From Kalaharituber pfeilii (taxonomy: Eukaryota > Ascomycota > Pezizomycetes > Pezizales > Pezizaceae): a stretch of 64,000 nt of DNA. A model generated the notes under the pieces. The model was not told where the DNA came from. It worked only from the letters and a program-made list of their open reading frames with translations, and searched no databases. Both the position numbers and the translations under genes were made by a program. Below are positions 1 to 12,132 of this stretch, one piece after another; the stretch's first letter is position 1; each line of letters starts with the position of its first letter. The stretch lies in contig WHUZ01000013.1 in assembly GCA_015179045.1 (NCBI GenBank), positions 1,178,001-1,242,000 on the forward strand, in the 5' to 3' direction.

Positions 1-1041
1 GCACCTCCGGAACAGGGTATGTTCGCTGCGTAGGATTTTGTGTGAATGTATACACCAGAAGGCTTATAACGTGTATTAATGTAAAGCGCCTTCAAAACCC
101 AGATTCTATCATTACCAATCGATCAAGTACCCATTTTCCCATATCATGCATGTACAGTATCTCGAACCCTACCACTTCTCCCTGTCACATACCCCGCGTT
201 CGTCCGCGTAACTATGTATCCCCTCATCGCGAAAGAAGGGAAGGAGAGATGAAGGAAACAACTCATGGAGAGGCATCCATGTAGCTGGATAGATGTGACT
301 AGTCATGATCGTTAAAACGAAATAACCACACAGCCGAACAAAGGCGGTAGGGTGAGAGATAAAAGGAAATGAAAGGAAAAAGAAAAAGAAAACGAAAAGG
401 ACCGCTAAAAGAAACAAAGTAGATAACCATATAAAATTCGTGAAAGGACAATGCAGGCAGGCACCGGTTTAATCCCAAACAGAAAAACAGAAGCCAATCC
501 GATACAAAACACCAAAAGGGGACAAAAATCGTGTGTTCGGTAGAGAATGGGAAAAAAGGAAAAAAGCCCAGAGACTGAGGTTAAGATTCGGAGAAAAAAA
601 TAAATGCAGAAAAGAAAACAAATACTCAAAGAGGCAACGTTTTAAACTCTACCGAATAGGTATAAACAATCCCCCCGTATCTCTCCTGAAAACAAAACAA
701 TCATATGGATAGCGGAACGAAAAGCAAATCGGGATAGAAAGGGAAAACAGGTACAAGATTATATGCATCAGAATTGCTCTGGGATGGTCCGTCACTGAAC
801 CCTGTTTCTGCCATTGTGGAAATCCCGCATCTCCATCGTCGCTTAGGCCTTCATCTCCAATCCTAGATACTCCGATGACTGCATTTGTGGTTCTCGTTTG
901 GCTAAAGGCCTAGTTTGGCTAATTAGATGTTTATCTCTTTTTTTCCCAGCGCCAATCCCGTTTCCAACCACACAACCAGCGCCAAGTACTTCTCTTCGGC
1001 CTTTTCCATAGCCACCACGATGACCACAAAAACCCCTTATG
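1..1041. other. Gene-free AT-rich flank
   Basis: No open frame here resembles a protein. The stretch is purine-rich on the plus strand (many A/G runs between 360 and 620) and lies downstream of the cyclin gene, which is read on the minus strand and ends at 1042. It probably holds that gene's 3' untranslated region and intergenic DNA. Confidence 0.5.
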
Positions 1042-2357
1042 TCAGCCCCCTCCCGGTGCCGATTCTTGCTCTGGTGCAGATGCGCTGTCAGTAACGGAGG
1101 GGTCGGGCACTGTGGCCTGGTCCGCTACTCGGTTTGTGGTAACTTCTGCAATTTCCCCTGCCATGATTGGTTGTGTACCAGCCAATCCGGTTGCCCGCTC
1201 GTCTATTGCATAGCGTGAACTCATACGCCCTACTAAGCTTCTGTAATACTCTGCCAACACTTCTCCCCTAGGAACTATTCTCCATCCAACTCTAGTCAAG
1301 AACTCCAATTCTAGCAGATTCAGCTCCATCAGACTCACACCACCAACGCGGGCATAGAATCCGTTAGTCAGAAACGAGTCACAGAGTCCTTTCGATGCTA
1401 CTGTTGCCGCGGTTATTAGGAAACGATGGACAGTCAAAGAGGAAATTGTAAACGTTGGGTAGAGTGTCGAGAGAATGTCAATGTAATAAACCATAGCAAG
1501 CAGTATCGACGGTTGCAAGCTGGAATGAAGCGTGAGTCGCGAGAGATAATCCGGTATTGATATTGTAGGTGGTGCCCTGTGGAACAAAGATGAAAACTCA
1601 GTAAAACTTGTATAATCGAGACATAGTAGACGATAGATTTGACAAGAACCTACCGAGAGTGAAATCTTGTCAAGCCACCAGTAGAAAGAGGAATCTGGTC
1701 ATTCAGCACTACCAACTCTCCAAGCATGTCCGAAATTAGAATGACAAGGTCTGCAGTATCACAATATTGGTATGCTGGGGGCAGGAGCTTCCTGGTTGAT
1801 TCTATCCGGGGCCGTCTTGGAGGAGATGCCATATCGTGCGGCTGCGGTAATGTTGGAGGGATGGAGGGAGTAGTGACTCGGCTTGAGTTTCGCCTAGCTG
1901 GGCTGCTTGATGTCGAGGAGGCGTGAGGACGGTTGCTTCTTGGAGGCGGAGATTGGCGATGAAGTGGTGTCGACGGCGTGGACAACCTGCGACCGTTCCT
2001 TGGAGCGATTGGCGGCGATACTGCTGTAGACGGGGTATTCCTGGGTGTGACGGACGTCAAAGGTGAGCTCCTTGACAATGCGGTAGCGGCTCTGGGACTC
2101 GCATGATTCTGACGAGGGCTCGCCGTTACTCCTTTCGAGGCCGTTACTGTGCCGGACAATCTGGACGCATCTGCTGCGAAGGACAGATTAGGTATAGCAG
2201 GGCTGTGAGGCGACGACGATACCGACGAGGATTGCGGATTGCCTCGCGTGGTGGGGCTGCCGACCATTCTTGCGTGGGGCCTATCCGCTCGAGCAACAAG
2301 ACCACCACCACCGACTGCCGGCCCTGTACCACGTGTGCCTCGAGTCTCCACCTCCAT
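1042..2357 (-). CDS. PHO80: Pho80-like cyclin (Pho85 CDK partner)
   Basis: This is a cyclin of the PHO80/Pcl family, the regulatory subunit of the Pho85 kinase. In yeast that complex phosphorylates the transcription factor Pho4 when phosphate is plentiful. Two exons, 2357-1654 and 1576-1042, are joined by a 77-nt intron (donor GTAGGT, acceptor CACAG) inside an arginine codon, giving about 412 residues. The join recreates the family signature FHSRAPPTISIPDYL. It is followed by the conserved YYIDIL, LTVHRFLITAATVASKGLCD and LMELNLLELEFL segments of the cyclin fold, all in the second half. The first ~185 residues are low-complexity Ser/Pro/Arg-rich sequence, a likely phosphorylated tail. I start at the ATG at 2357; a CAG just upstream could be an acceptor, so an extra 5' exon is possible. 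The Pho80-type motifs fit PHO80 better than other Pcl cyclins. Confidence 0.9.
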
Positions 2358-3042
2358 TTCTGCCGCAGGTAGCAAATTCCTGAACCCCTCTTCGGTGTTC
2401 TTCTCGCAGTCGGATTCCTGTGGTGCCAGGGTTTCTACCTTCGGAGGTCCTTCGGCTGGTAGAGTACCGTTACTGTCAAGTTAACGCAGCAGAGGCAATG
2501 GGTCCGCTCGGGCAGAAATCGGGTTCAGGATCAATAGCCTTGCAACGACAGGAAGCACTGGCATGAGATCTGGACACTGTTACTTTGCCAGCGGAAAAAG
2601 AAACACTGGCTGCCCCTGAGCACCTTAGGCCTGAATGATGGAGCCCCCGGAGAAGGAGTATGGATGTTGGGGAGGGAGGACGGAGTAGGATGGTACTAGG
2701 AGGGGACAGCTGGTAAAGTAGTTAGTCAGTGGATCGGTCAGGAGGAGAGAGCAAAGCATGGAGATGCCAGGAACGGTGAGTTGGAATCAGCTGCTGGGCT
2801 CAATCAGCTGCTACTAGTGTAGCGGGAAGACAGTGCGAGTTGAGCTGTGAACTGTGGGGGGGATCGACCTACGAGCGTGCGTATAACGTATATAGGGCAG
2901 TTGCTGGCTGAGAACGGGATTTAGACATGCTTAGGCTAGGCAATGTGCGAGCGAGCAGCAGGACAGGAGCAAGCAGGGAAAGGAGCAGAACGCAGGTAGC
3001 AGGTGCGGTGTACTGGAGGAAGCGGCCATTCGCGGGAGGGGA

Positions 3043-3118
3043 TTTTTTGGGGTGGGGTGGTTGTGGGGGGGTGGGGGGGGGGGGGGAAGAGTCTTGGTTG
3101 AGGTTGGAGGGGGGGGTA
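3043..3118. repeat. G-rich low-complexity tract
   Basis: The plus strand is almost uninterrupted G, with an unbroken run of 14 at 3073-3086 flanked by shorter G runs. Several G-runs of three or more are close enough to form a G-quadruplex on the plus strand. It lies about 700 bp upstream of the cyclin start. No function can be read from sequence alone. Confidence 0.8.
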
Positions 3119-3749
3119 TACAGCCAATATACTTGCGATATTCTGAAAAATTCTCTTTCTGCTTTGTTTCTTGCCAGCAAGCAGACGGGTGCGTGGGCCA
3201 CGGCACAGACGAGGGCGGGCGAGGGAAGTCGAGGCTCTTGCCTGGCCTAGGGCGCCCTAGTAGGGCTGGCGTATTGGCGAGGCGAACCAGCACCGCACGC
3301 CCGGCGAGGGCGAAGGCAAAGGCGAGGCATGGCATGGCATGCCGGCCATGGCCAGCCACGCCGTCCGCTGGCGACCCGTACCCATCCCAGCCGCGGCCAG
3401 AGGCAGCAAGCCCGGCGCTGCAGTCTCCCCAGCCGGAGCACTCTGAGCACTGAGCGGCCAGCGCCCCGCCGATCCCCCCCACCACCTCGCTGCAGCCAGT
3501 GTGTATACCCCAGTGGCTACGCCGCTCGTGAGAGCCCCAGCACGCGCCGGACAACTATGTATGCTCGCAATCGCAATGGCTGGCCGCCCGCGCATTCTCT
3601 GTCACTTTCCTCGAGGGTATGATACAGCTACTTGTAGAGTACTTGTGGCAGTAGCGTCTCAATTGCAATTGGCAGTCTGGAACTGCAGCATGTCGTCGCG
3701 AGTCAGGCGTAGTTTGGTTAGTCCAGGCACGGCAGCTAGCGGATTGTTG

Positions 3750-3774
3750 CCCCCCCCCCCCCCCCCCCCCCCCC
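3750..3774. repeat. Poly-C run (25)
   Basis: An unbroken run of 25 cytosines. Runs of similar length recur in the window (22804-22825, 38690-38711, 38751-38770, 39320-39337). Confidence 0.9.
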
Positions 3775-4711
3775 AATAGGTATCACACTATCTAAGTACA
3801 GTACTCCCAACCTCCCGTGCAGGAGCAAAAGCAAAAATATTCAAAATAATAAAATGACAGAATACACCCCAACTGCTGAAATAGAGCGTTGCCGGTATTT
3901 CTCTGGCCAAGCTTACCGTCGCGTTTCCTGGTCCAACATTTGTTTGGCACTTTTTCTTATTTCAATTTTCCCCGGTCGCACCTGCACCATGATGCTGGGA
4001 CGCTGGGGCAATCAGAGCGAATGGTTTGCGCACATGGCAAGGAAGTATAAGCAAGGGGGGTGAGAGACGAGGGAAAAACACCCCATGGAGCAAGGGAAAG
4101 GGCTCCCCAGCATCAACGTTGAAATTGTTTATCAATTGCTCATCTGTAGCTAAGTAACGTAATGGAGGCGAAGGGCAATTGTGGATTGCGGCAAGTGCTC
4201 CGAAGCAAAGTTACTGTTAGGGTCGCACGTTGTGTCCAATGGAGCATGCAATTGGAGCAACTATAAATAAAAATAACAATAAAAATGAAATGAAATAAAA
4301 TAAAATTAAGCCTACAGCACGAAGCACTAGGGTCGACTCTGACCGTACTGAACAGGAGCCATGGAGGAAACTCCAGGAGCGCAGTGCGCATTATTATCAC
4401 AACTATAGGACCCGGCCACTGATCTTCCTCCGGAATGGAAGTCGCAACACAGCATGAGAGCTCAGAGGAGGTAATATTCTGAGCAACAAGGTGAGTACAA
4501 GTACATGCAACATACACGGGGCCCAGCCAGGGAAGCGCTAGATCAGCTACTGCAAAAGCACAAGCTAGATTCATCAATGTATATATTGCATCCTCAAGGG
4601 CCGACAAATGGAAGTAGTATAAGGACTCGTGCTCACCTACTCCAGCCGTACGGCCAAACAAAACAGCATTTTGCAGGGAGAAAGGCAACAGGGCGTGGGA
4701 GGTCGGAAGTT

Positions 4712-4811
4712 GTCACTGCTGCACTATCATTTCTGTCACTGCTGCACTATCATTTCTGTCACTGCTGCACTATCATTTCTGTCACTGCTGTACCATCGTT
4801 TCTGTCACTGC
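4712..4811 (+). repeat. 23-bp tandem repeat, about 4.3 copies
   Basis: A 23-bp unit beginning GTCACTGCTGCACTATCATT starts at 4712, 4735, 4758, 4781 and 4804. The first three copies look identical, the fourth carries substitutions, and the fifth is cut short. Because 23 is not a multiple of three, each copy is read in a different frame, so this is not a protein repeat. It is a minisatellite in intergenic DNA, 1.3 kb upstream of VID28. Confidence 0.9.
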
Positions 4812-6062
4812 TGACTGCAGTGTGACACTTCCGGGGCCTACTGACGAGAAAAGATACTCTAGCCGGCGCCACAGAGAGATTTTCTGAGAAAATCTTGCGT
4901 CACAAACAAAGTGTACCTACACAGCTTCGGCGCGCCCGCCGCTGTAACCTGCAATACGTTCCCTTATGACATGAGAAGCAACTGAGGAATTGGTTGACCT
5001 CATGGGATTGGGAGTTGGTAAGTAGAGCACCGTACCAGAAGCTTAGTCATCAGACGAGCTGATGCTAAGCTGTCCTTGTTTGCAGGAAGCTTTCGGTAGC
5101 ATCCGAGGGGCTTGGCATGCGACCAGTGATGTCCCAAGGCCGCAAACTACGTTGCCGTAGCTGCCCTGTGCGTAACCTGCAGACCAACGGTCTTCGTTTT
5201 CTTTCTTTTCAATTTTGCCCTCCGCCTCACCGTTATCAATTGCCTCCGCTTAGATACTTCTGCTGCGGCTTAGCAATTGACGCAAGCTATCGCCCGTACC
5301 ATTCCTCTCCGCCATTCCGTGCCTTCCGCCGCCGCCGCCAGGGCCCAATCCATACGCGAAAGGCCCATTCGCAGGCAATCGGGTGCCTGAAGTACTGCAG
5401 CGTTCCTCAATCTGTCGCCGCTAGCTAGCGCACGTGCCTGGCAAGTATCCATCGAAGCCTCCAAGTGCCCTTGGCGGCAAGCAACGCGCCAGTCTCGTTG
5501 AGCTGGACATCGTGCTTCTGCGTGGCCGGCCTCAGCTCCGCCACCGACGTTTCCCTCGGCACCGCAGCTGCCCGCACCCTGCCGTAGGATCGTGCACCTC
5601 AGCACAGCGATTTACTTCGCCATCTATTCGACGCGAGAACATATCTGCGCGGCATTGCGACATTCTCATTTGCAGCAATCTAAGAACCCTACCACTGCAA
5701 CGATCTCACCAAGACCCAGCCCGCCCCCGCCCTCCCCCAGATCGCCGGAGCCTCCTCTCCATACGAATCAGGCGCCTACCTCCAGTTGCCACGGCGCCTA
5801 CCGCCCTCCGAGAACCTCGTGCTGCGTCCCATCTGCGAGATCTTATCATATCAGCACATCTAGCATAATCCCCCTCGGCATATCCCTGCTAGTCGTCTCT
5901 CCCCCACTCATCACGCCCCTGCACCCCCCCCCCCACACTCCTGATTCTTAGTTGACGTCTGAGAGTATCCAATATTGCAACTTTTCGGCATAGCCTCAGC
6001 TTCTAGATCTAGTGGTTTCTTATCTTATTTGAATTCAGATTTCTGTACACTCAGATTCAGTA

Positions 6063-9000
6063 ATGGCTCACACAGAGGAAGAGGCAGCTGCTGTCACTCT
6101 TATCAACAAAGTACAAGCCACGCTTCAGTCGGCCCCTGATGAAGCTCTCACGTATCTCAAGCAAATCAAACACTCCCTCATTGGGCATGATCAAGCAAAA
6201 AAATTGTACGTTGAAAATAATATAATCCAGCTGCTAGTGAAGATATTAGAAGTTGAGCATGGTCTGAAGGATCTGAAGCTTGAAGCTGGAATATGCATTG
6301 GTAGTTTATCATATGGTATGACCCACTGGCCACAATCGAGATACAAAGGGATGGGGTGCTTTCTTCAAAATTCACATATGCTCATTACATCGTATAGGTG
6401 GCGAGTACTTTGCATCGAGATTACTTCAAGAAAGGGCACTTGAACCATTAATAGCCTCCCTTAATCTTTCTACATCATCCCCCAGGCTGGTATTGAGTTC
6501 ACTTCGGACGCTGAACACGTTATTTGATACTTGTCCGTCAGAGACCTCAACCACCTCCAATTCAATCGCCGCTGCCATTACCCAGGAATATTACTCCAAT
6601 AGATATGCATTGAGATACACTCAGAAAATACTTTCACAGACATCCCCGTCGCCATGGACCCAACAACAGATCAGCCTGGCAGCAACACTTGTTTCCAAAA
6701 CTTGCAGACACGGAGGAGCCGGGGAGAAGGCGGCAGCGAATATGGAAAAATACCAAATACTGCTTTACAATAATGGAATCCTAGAGGCACTTGGAAGAAG
6801 ACTGGCTGGGTTTATCATTAGAGGCAAAGATGCAGATGATGCTAATGCCTCTAAAGGAGCACAATTTGGTACAAGGCATTCCAGAGTCCATGACGACGAG
6901 GATAAAGAGAATAGCCATCCAATCCCTGCCCAGCTACTGCCCAATTAGCACCTGTATTGGATGCCATTTCAGTTATCATCAAGAATAATAGCTCACGAGC
7001 ATATGACCTTCTGTACGCGCCATGGATACTCAATGCATTTCCACATGCTCAGGGTAAATCCAAAGTATCCAAATCTAAATCGGCAGCTTCTCAGCCTAAA
7101 AATATTACGTCTACCCCTATATCCCCGTCTATCCTAACATCATCTGCTTTTCCATCACTGGCTGTTGCAGCGTCCTATTTCCCTGGAGGAATACCCCGAA
7201 GCTCATATGCAGAAAACAGACCGTCGTCTGCATCTGATATAATGGCAGATATTGAGTCTAGTGTAAATACTCCTACAGCTGTTTCAGATAATGAGGAATC
7301 ACCGCGGAAAACTGGAAAGCGGTCACGCCAAATTGATACAAATGTGCTGGACGAGTCTCCCTTGGTGAGATGGCTTATTTCAGCTGTCCGTGCAGGAGAT
7401 GCTCTAACTAGGCTCATGGCCGCCAGTCTTTTAACTAACCTTTGTCCTATTCCTCTTACTGGGTCAATTGCAAAACGGATTGAGAACATGGTTCTCCCTG
7501 TATTAGTGAGGTTATTGGACGAGGAAACACAATCCTCCATTCCACCAGAACATCATAAAGGTGGAGCAGCAGTTGGTGGACATCAGCTTCCTCAACGGTT
7601 GGAATGGATAATCCAGGAACGGGCACCAGCTGTCTTGGCAGATCTTATCAATGATCGAGAATCAATGCAGAAAGCAGCGGCAGATGCTCATGCCATAAAA
7701 AAATTGGCTAGCATGTTGAAGAAGACGTTTGACCTTGCACCGTCAGGCTCAGCAGCCAAGGAAACGAATGGTGTTCTGGGAATGAAACCTTTAGGAGTAA
7801 AGTCTACTCCAGAAGATGACGCGGAAGAAAATATGAGGACTATTGGGAGTGAAATTAACTCCCCTTATAAGATCCACCGGATGAAAGTACGCGAAAGTAC
7901 TCTTCGCTGCCTTGCTGGTCTTGCTAGCCGTGGGGACGAACATCGGAAGATGGTGATTGACTCTGGAGTAGTACCCTATATTGTCGCGGCCCTGCATCCC
8001 ATATCTGAACATAAATTACCGAATGCTGTTTCACCAAGCGCGCCAGCCGCAAAATCTGATGAATCTTCAACACCTGGGCCAAATATTATCAAGGAAGGAA
8101 ACCCGCCGAGAGTCCTTATTGCTGCCGCTTATGCTATCCGATCTCTTAGTAGAAGTGTAAGCATCCTGAGGACGAATCTGGTTGATGCCAATGTTGCCCC
8201 CCGTTGATGGAGTTATTGCAGGATGAGGATGTGGAAGTAAGAAATGCAGCGACGATGGCCCTCTGTAATCTGGTTTTACAGTTTAGTCCCATGCGACAAG
8301 CGACTCTTGATATGGGCATATTAAAAATATTGTGCGAGCAGGCCCATTCATCTCATGCCGACTTGAGGCTGAACTCTATGTGGGCACTTAAGCATCTCGT
8401 TTATGAGGCTGAGAATGAAATAAAAACGTCGGCGCTCGCTCAATTAGGTACTGGGTGGCTGGTGGATTTGATAAGTAGGGATGATGATGATATAGGACCA
8501 TACCTTGGGGATGAGGTGGAATATGAGGATGAAGATGAAGGAATGGCAGATGAAAGTGAAGACATAGGCTATGAGGCTATTAGAGGATTCTATCGCGGAC
8601 ATACTCCTCAAGCTGAAGACTCCGGGGAAGAAAGTGATGTTAATCAAATGAAAGACAGCATTGGCCAACTCAGCCGGCGGCCAGCATTTAACCCAGAAGC
8701 TCATTCACCCACATTACCAACACCTTCCTCCTTTGTTGAGCACGAGACCACAGCCCGTGCCCTTCGGCGCGCCCGGGAGCAACTTCTAGGTGTGCAAGAG
8801 CAGGGTCTTGATTTTCTCCGCAACTTAATATGCGGGAACGATGCTACCGAGATCCTAGACATCCTGTTTACAGGAGTAGGTCAAGAACGGGTATACGACA
8901 TTCTGACCCGTAAACTCCGTCCGCGACCCATCGTGACGCATTCGCCGCGGCGCAGCTCGCGCAGGCCCACAACGGCTTCTTCGACAGAGTCCACGCCACA

Positions 9001-9367
9001 GCTTTTGTCAAGGATACAGAAAGCAGAGATTTTAATCCCCGTGATATACATATTGGTGCACATTGCCGCTAACCACCCGAGGCACCGAGAGTCGTTGATA
9101 CGCCAGAAAGACCTGCTAAAGACGCTGTTACCGCTGCTTGATCATGAACATAAAGAGGTGCGGGTAGGGCTCGTTTGGGTGATAATTAATTTGACGTGGA
9201 AGGACGACGGGGCGGACGAGGTTAGTTGCCGGGCGAGGGCGATGGAGTTGAAGACGTTAGGTTTTGTGCAGAAGCTTGAGGGGCTGTTGCAAGATAAGGT
9301 GCTGGATGTGAAGGAGAGGGCCAAGACGGCATTATATCAGATCAAGTTGTGTTTGGGGGAGGCATAA
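6063..9367 (+). CDS. VID28: Vid28/Gid5, ARM-repeat subunit of the GID E3 ligase (frame broken once)
   Basis: This is the armadillo-repeat protein Vid28/Gid5 (ARMC8 in animals). It is a scaffold of the GID/CTLH ubiquitin ligase that in yeast degrades gluconeogenic enzymes when glucose returns. Exon 1 is 6063-6315, exon 2 is 6398-6868 and exon 3 is 6949-9367. Intron 1 is clear (GTATGA to TATAG). Intron 2 (6869-6948) is my choice because it alone keeps frame into LDAISVIIKNNSSRAYDLL. ARM-type helices run through most of about 1047 residues; an acidic Asp/Glu loop sits at about 8480-8640. The frame breaks at the C run 8197-8202: the conserved segment around RSVSILRTNLVDANVAP must continue as LMELLQDEDVEVR, which needs one more base. 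The family match on both sides argues for a single-base loss, not a gene end. An excellent-looking GT-AG pair (8157-8221) would also restore frame but would delete conserved residues. Confidence 0.88.
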
Positions 9368-10336
9368 GGAGTCTCGTTAGAGCAGTTGTGGGAACTTGCG
9401 GAAGTGGAGTTTTCGAGGGCGTCGACGTGTAGACAGCATCTTAGCTTATGGCAGGAGGCTGTTGATGTGAAGGATGTGATAATTGAGGAGACTGGAGAAT
9501 TCGTTAACAGGGGAGATTCAAATAGGAGGAGGCACTGAGGGAGTGATGTTGTGCAAGGGAAGTGATGTAGATTGATATATGGGGGTGGTGTTATAGCCAG
9601 GAAATTTCTGCACACATGCATTTACTGTAAATGCGCTTCTGCGGTGTGGGTGTTTGCATTATGATGACACGCGTTTGGGTCTCTTGCTTTTTTCAATTCT
9701 TGTCAGTCAAAAAATTGGGGGAGTGCTGGGAGTTCAGAGTCTTTTGTTTATATTTATTCATTTTCTTATTTAAAGTATATACTTGCTGTTGCTGCAAAAC
9801 GCGGTAGTTGAGTATTTGGAGTGATGGCCTGGGCAAGGGACTGTGGATCCATACAAGTAGTATTTATGCAATGGCGGCTGAAGCATTATTATAGTACATA
9901 TCATGACTTAGTGAGGACGATAAGTTGGGGTGGGGTACATATTACATGATTTGCATGGCCACGAGGGATATGTATGTTTGTAGCTGTACTCGTACTGTAC
10001 TCGAGTACATGTGACTACTGTACCTGGGCTTGCTGCATAGACACATACAGTCACATGGTAAAAGAAAGTGTATACATAAATTTGCATACTTTAATGTCTT
10101 AGACCTGCATATGCGCTATTACCGCCAGTAACGCCAATTAGGGACTTTGAATTGGAGTTAAACTGTAATATTGGGGCAAAGTAAAATATGAAGATGACTT
10201 TTGAAGGAGATTAAAAAATATACTGCCACCTATCTATAACTATATCTACCTAAAACAGAAATCTACCCTATTCATAAAGACTCTCAAGTTCGTCTCTTCT
10301 GCTAAACATGCTATCTCACTAACTAAACATGCCGCC
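9368..10336. other. Intergenic, VID28 3' side
   Basis: No gene seen. It contains the 3' end of VID28, then AT-rich DNA with the 14-bp palindrome TGTACTCGAGTACA at 9996-10009 and a cluster of GTAC tetranucleotides around it. The last part (10200-10336) borders the transposase fragment and may be element sequence, but I could not find terminal inverted repeats. Confidence 0.5.
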
Positions 10337-10699
10337 TCATCTACCAAAGTTAGGTCTCTTCCTAGCTCTCCACTCCTGATAGCCCTTAAGCCGGAGGTTC
10401 CGATCGAGGGTTCGCGAGTGAACTTTGTTGTCTAGAGTTTCCTTTAGATTCTCCTGTAGAGAGAGCTTTGATAGAGATGGGTTGCAATCAAGCAAAGCAG
10501 TGATAGAGTCCATAACATTCTCACTTAGCTTTTTTGGTCTTCCACTCTTACGCACATTTTCAGCAGTGCCTCGCTCCTTGTAACACTTAAGAAAAGCTTG
10601 AATAGTACTCTTAGGCCAACCAAATTGATCTGCAATCTGTTGAAATGACGACCCTTGCTGGTGTAGAAGGACAATTTGGCCTTTTTCAAATTCAGTCAT
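10337..10699 (-). mobile_element. Tc1/mariner transposase fragment (DNA-binding part only)
   Basis: The 120-residue frame begins MTEFEKGQIVLLHQQGSSFQ and looks like the N-terminal paired-type helix-turn-helix region of Tc1/mariner transposases. A first HTH (QQIADQFGWPKSTIQAFLKC) is followed by the GRPKKLSE linker, and a second helical domain ends near RTLDRNLRLKGYQ. The chain stops right after, where a full transposase (about 330-350 residues) would enter its DDE catalytic domain, which is absent. On the minus strand upstream the frame stays open through a Ser/Thr/Ala-rich stretch. Just past the stop is a short duplication containing CATGTTTAG. This is a dead, truncated copy. It can bind DNA at most, and whether it is expressed is unknown. 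Confidence 0.85.
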
Positions 10700-12132
10700 C
10701 TGTTTCTTAGGAGCAGCAGTACTAGTAGAAGAGGCGGTACTGGAGGCAGAAGTGCCGGCAATATTAGCTGAGGAGGCAGCAGTTTGAGTTGATATTATTA
10801 GGCAGGATCTTGTAAATTCGGCTGTCAGTTACCTGTAGGCAGCTGTAGATTTTTTCTTGACTTCCGGTCCCCTTTAGGAGTCGACTTTATATTTTTCTAC
10901 TCCGTGATTTTGAAAATTGTCTCCAGGTCAGAATTCCCAATATAGTACAATGTTGTGAGTACGTACGCACGCTTATGTCCAAGACACGCGCGTGTATGCC
11001 TTAATCAAGCACAGGCCAAAGATTATGCAAAGGTGTACACTTTCTTTTGTCATGTGACTGTATACCGCATGAATATTGGCAAAAGTAATCATCGGATGCA
11101 TTCCCACATGTGGAGCTCTCATATCTCAGGGTAATGTCCGGGATTTGAACCAGCTTACAGCCGCATGACAGGTAGAATGTACTTGTAAAAAAAAAAAAGA
11201 CCGCCACTTTGAAAAAGAAATAGACTGTCCTCCCGAAGAAGAAGAAGAAGACACTTGAAAAATAAATCTCCCCGTCGTCGCACCCTTGCTTATGAGGGTT
11301 TGGATTTGTTCCTTTGTTCCAGAGAAGCTGTCGAGTCACGTGATACATTACCCATTGTTGGTTGAGCGAATGGAAAATGGGAATAGGTAGAACATAACGT
11401 TCTTTGTTTCCTGTGCACTGTGTGCCTAAGCGGGGGAACTCTAAAGGAAAGGAAAGAAAGTACTGGGCTTCGAGGGTATGTTAAGGGATGTCCGTTCCGG
11501 TGTATTTCCAATCAATGGTTTTGCTGCGTTTTTTTGTCTCCTTTGTGTGCCCCTTTGTAGAACTACAACGATAAATACACCTATTGGGCATTTTCTTCGT
11601 TTCAACCTGTGAGGGGCCTCATATACTCTTTCAAGAGAACAAAACTGCCATACAGAGAGGGAAGCTGTACAAGAACAATTTTTTTATATACTCCATATCT
11701 CGGAGGGAGAGGAACATACATACAGTATGGGGGAAAACACAGCTACGCATGCGACGGGCCATATAGGGCAGAGGTATCTGTTCTTCGCTGTTCCTATTCA
11801 TATAGGCTTGACCAGAGCTGATCAACTTATTTCAATATAGGAATAACATAAGGAAGTCGATCGGCCTGACCATCCACAAACTCCGCTGGAAACATATTGC
11901 TGACTGGCCGTCACGATGGAATGCACGAACCAATGTACATTCTCAGTCTCCAGCGCCCAAAGCACACGTACAATCTGGAAATGCCTCTCGTGATGCAGAA
12001 GCAAAATTATATCCATCTGAAAACATAATCCCTGAATCAGAACCCGACGGCGTGTGTGCAAAGCTCGCAGGCGATGTTCCTCCTTCAACTTCCGTTCTCG
12101 CTACACAGACGTCTGTGCCGGCATCTGCAAGT
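10700..12132. other. Intergenic, no gene identified
   Basis: No recognisable gene. The part next to the transposase fragment (to about 10900) may be the 5' side of the dead element. Plus-strand frame of the following gene is open without an ATG from about 11814, so an upstream exon of that gene could lie in the last 300 bp. A possible acceptor TTCTCAG is at about 11945-11951. Confidence 0.4.

Larger units (their letters stand above)
2358..6062. other. Divergent intergenic region, cyclin / VID28
   Basis: This 3.7 kb separates two genes pointing away from each other, so it should hold both promoters and 5' untranslated regions. Open frames between 2900 and 3800 and between 5100 and 5900 overlap one another on both strands, are Gly/Pro/Arg/Ser-rich and match no family I know. 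I read them as chance frames in GC-rich DNA. Poly-G/poly-C tracts and a 23-bp tandem repeat lie inside and are listed separately. Confidence 0.5.

Noticed and set aside
2931..3779. Long overlapping frames on both strands
   Set aside because: All are Gly/Pro/Arg/Ala-rich artefacts of a GC island with homopolymers; none resembles a family.
4712..4811. Could the 23-bp repeat be a CRISPR array?
   Set aside because: The units abut directly with no spacers, and the genome is eukaryotic.
8157..8221. Annotating this segment as a VID28 intron
   Set aside because: It keeps frame, but it would delete ARM residues I expect to be conserved; kept as a finding only.
11148..11160. GGATTTGAACCAGC, resembling a tRNA T-arm on the minus strand
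   Set aside because: The flanking bases do not pair as a 5-bp T-stem and no anticodon or acceptor stem fits.
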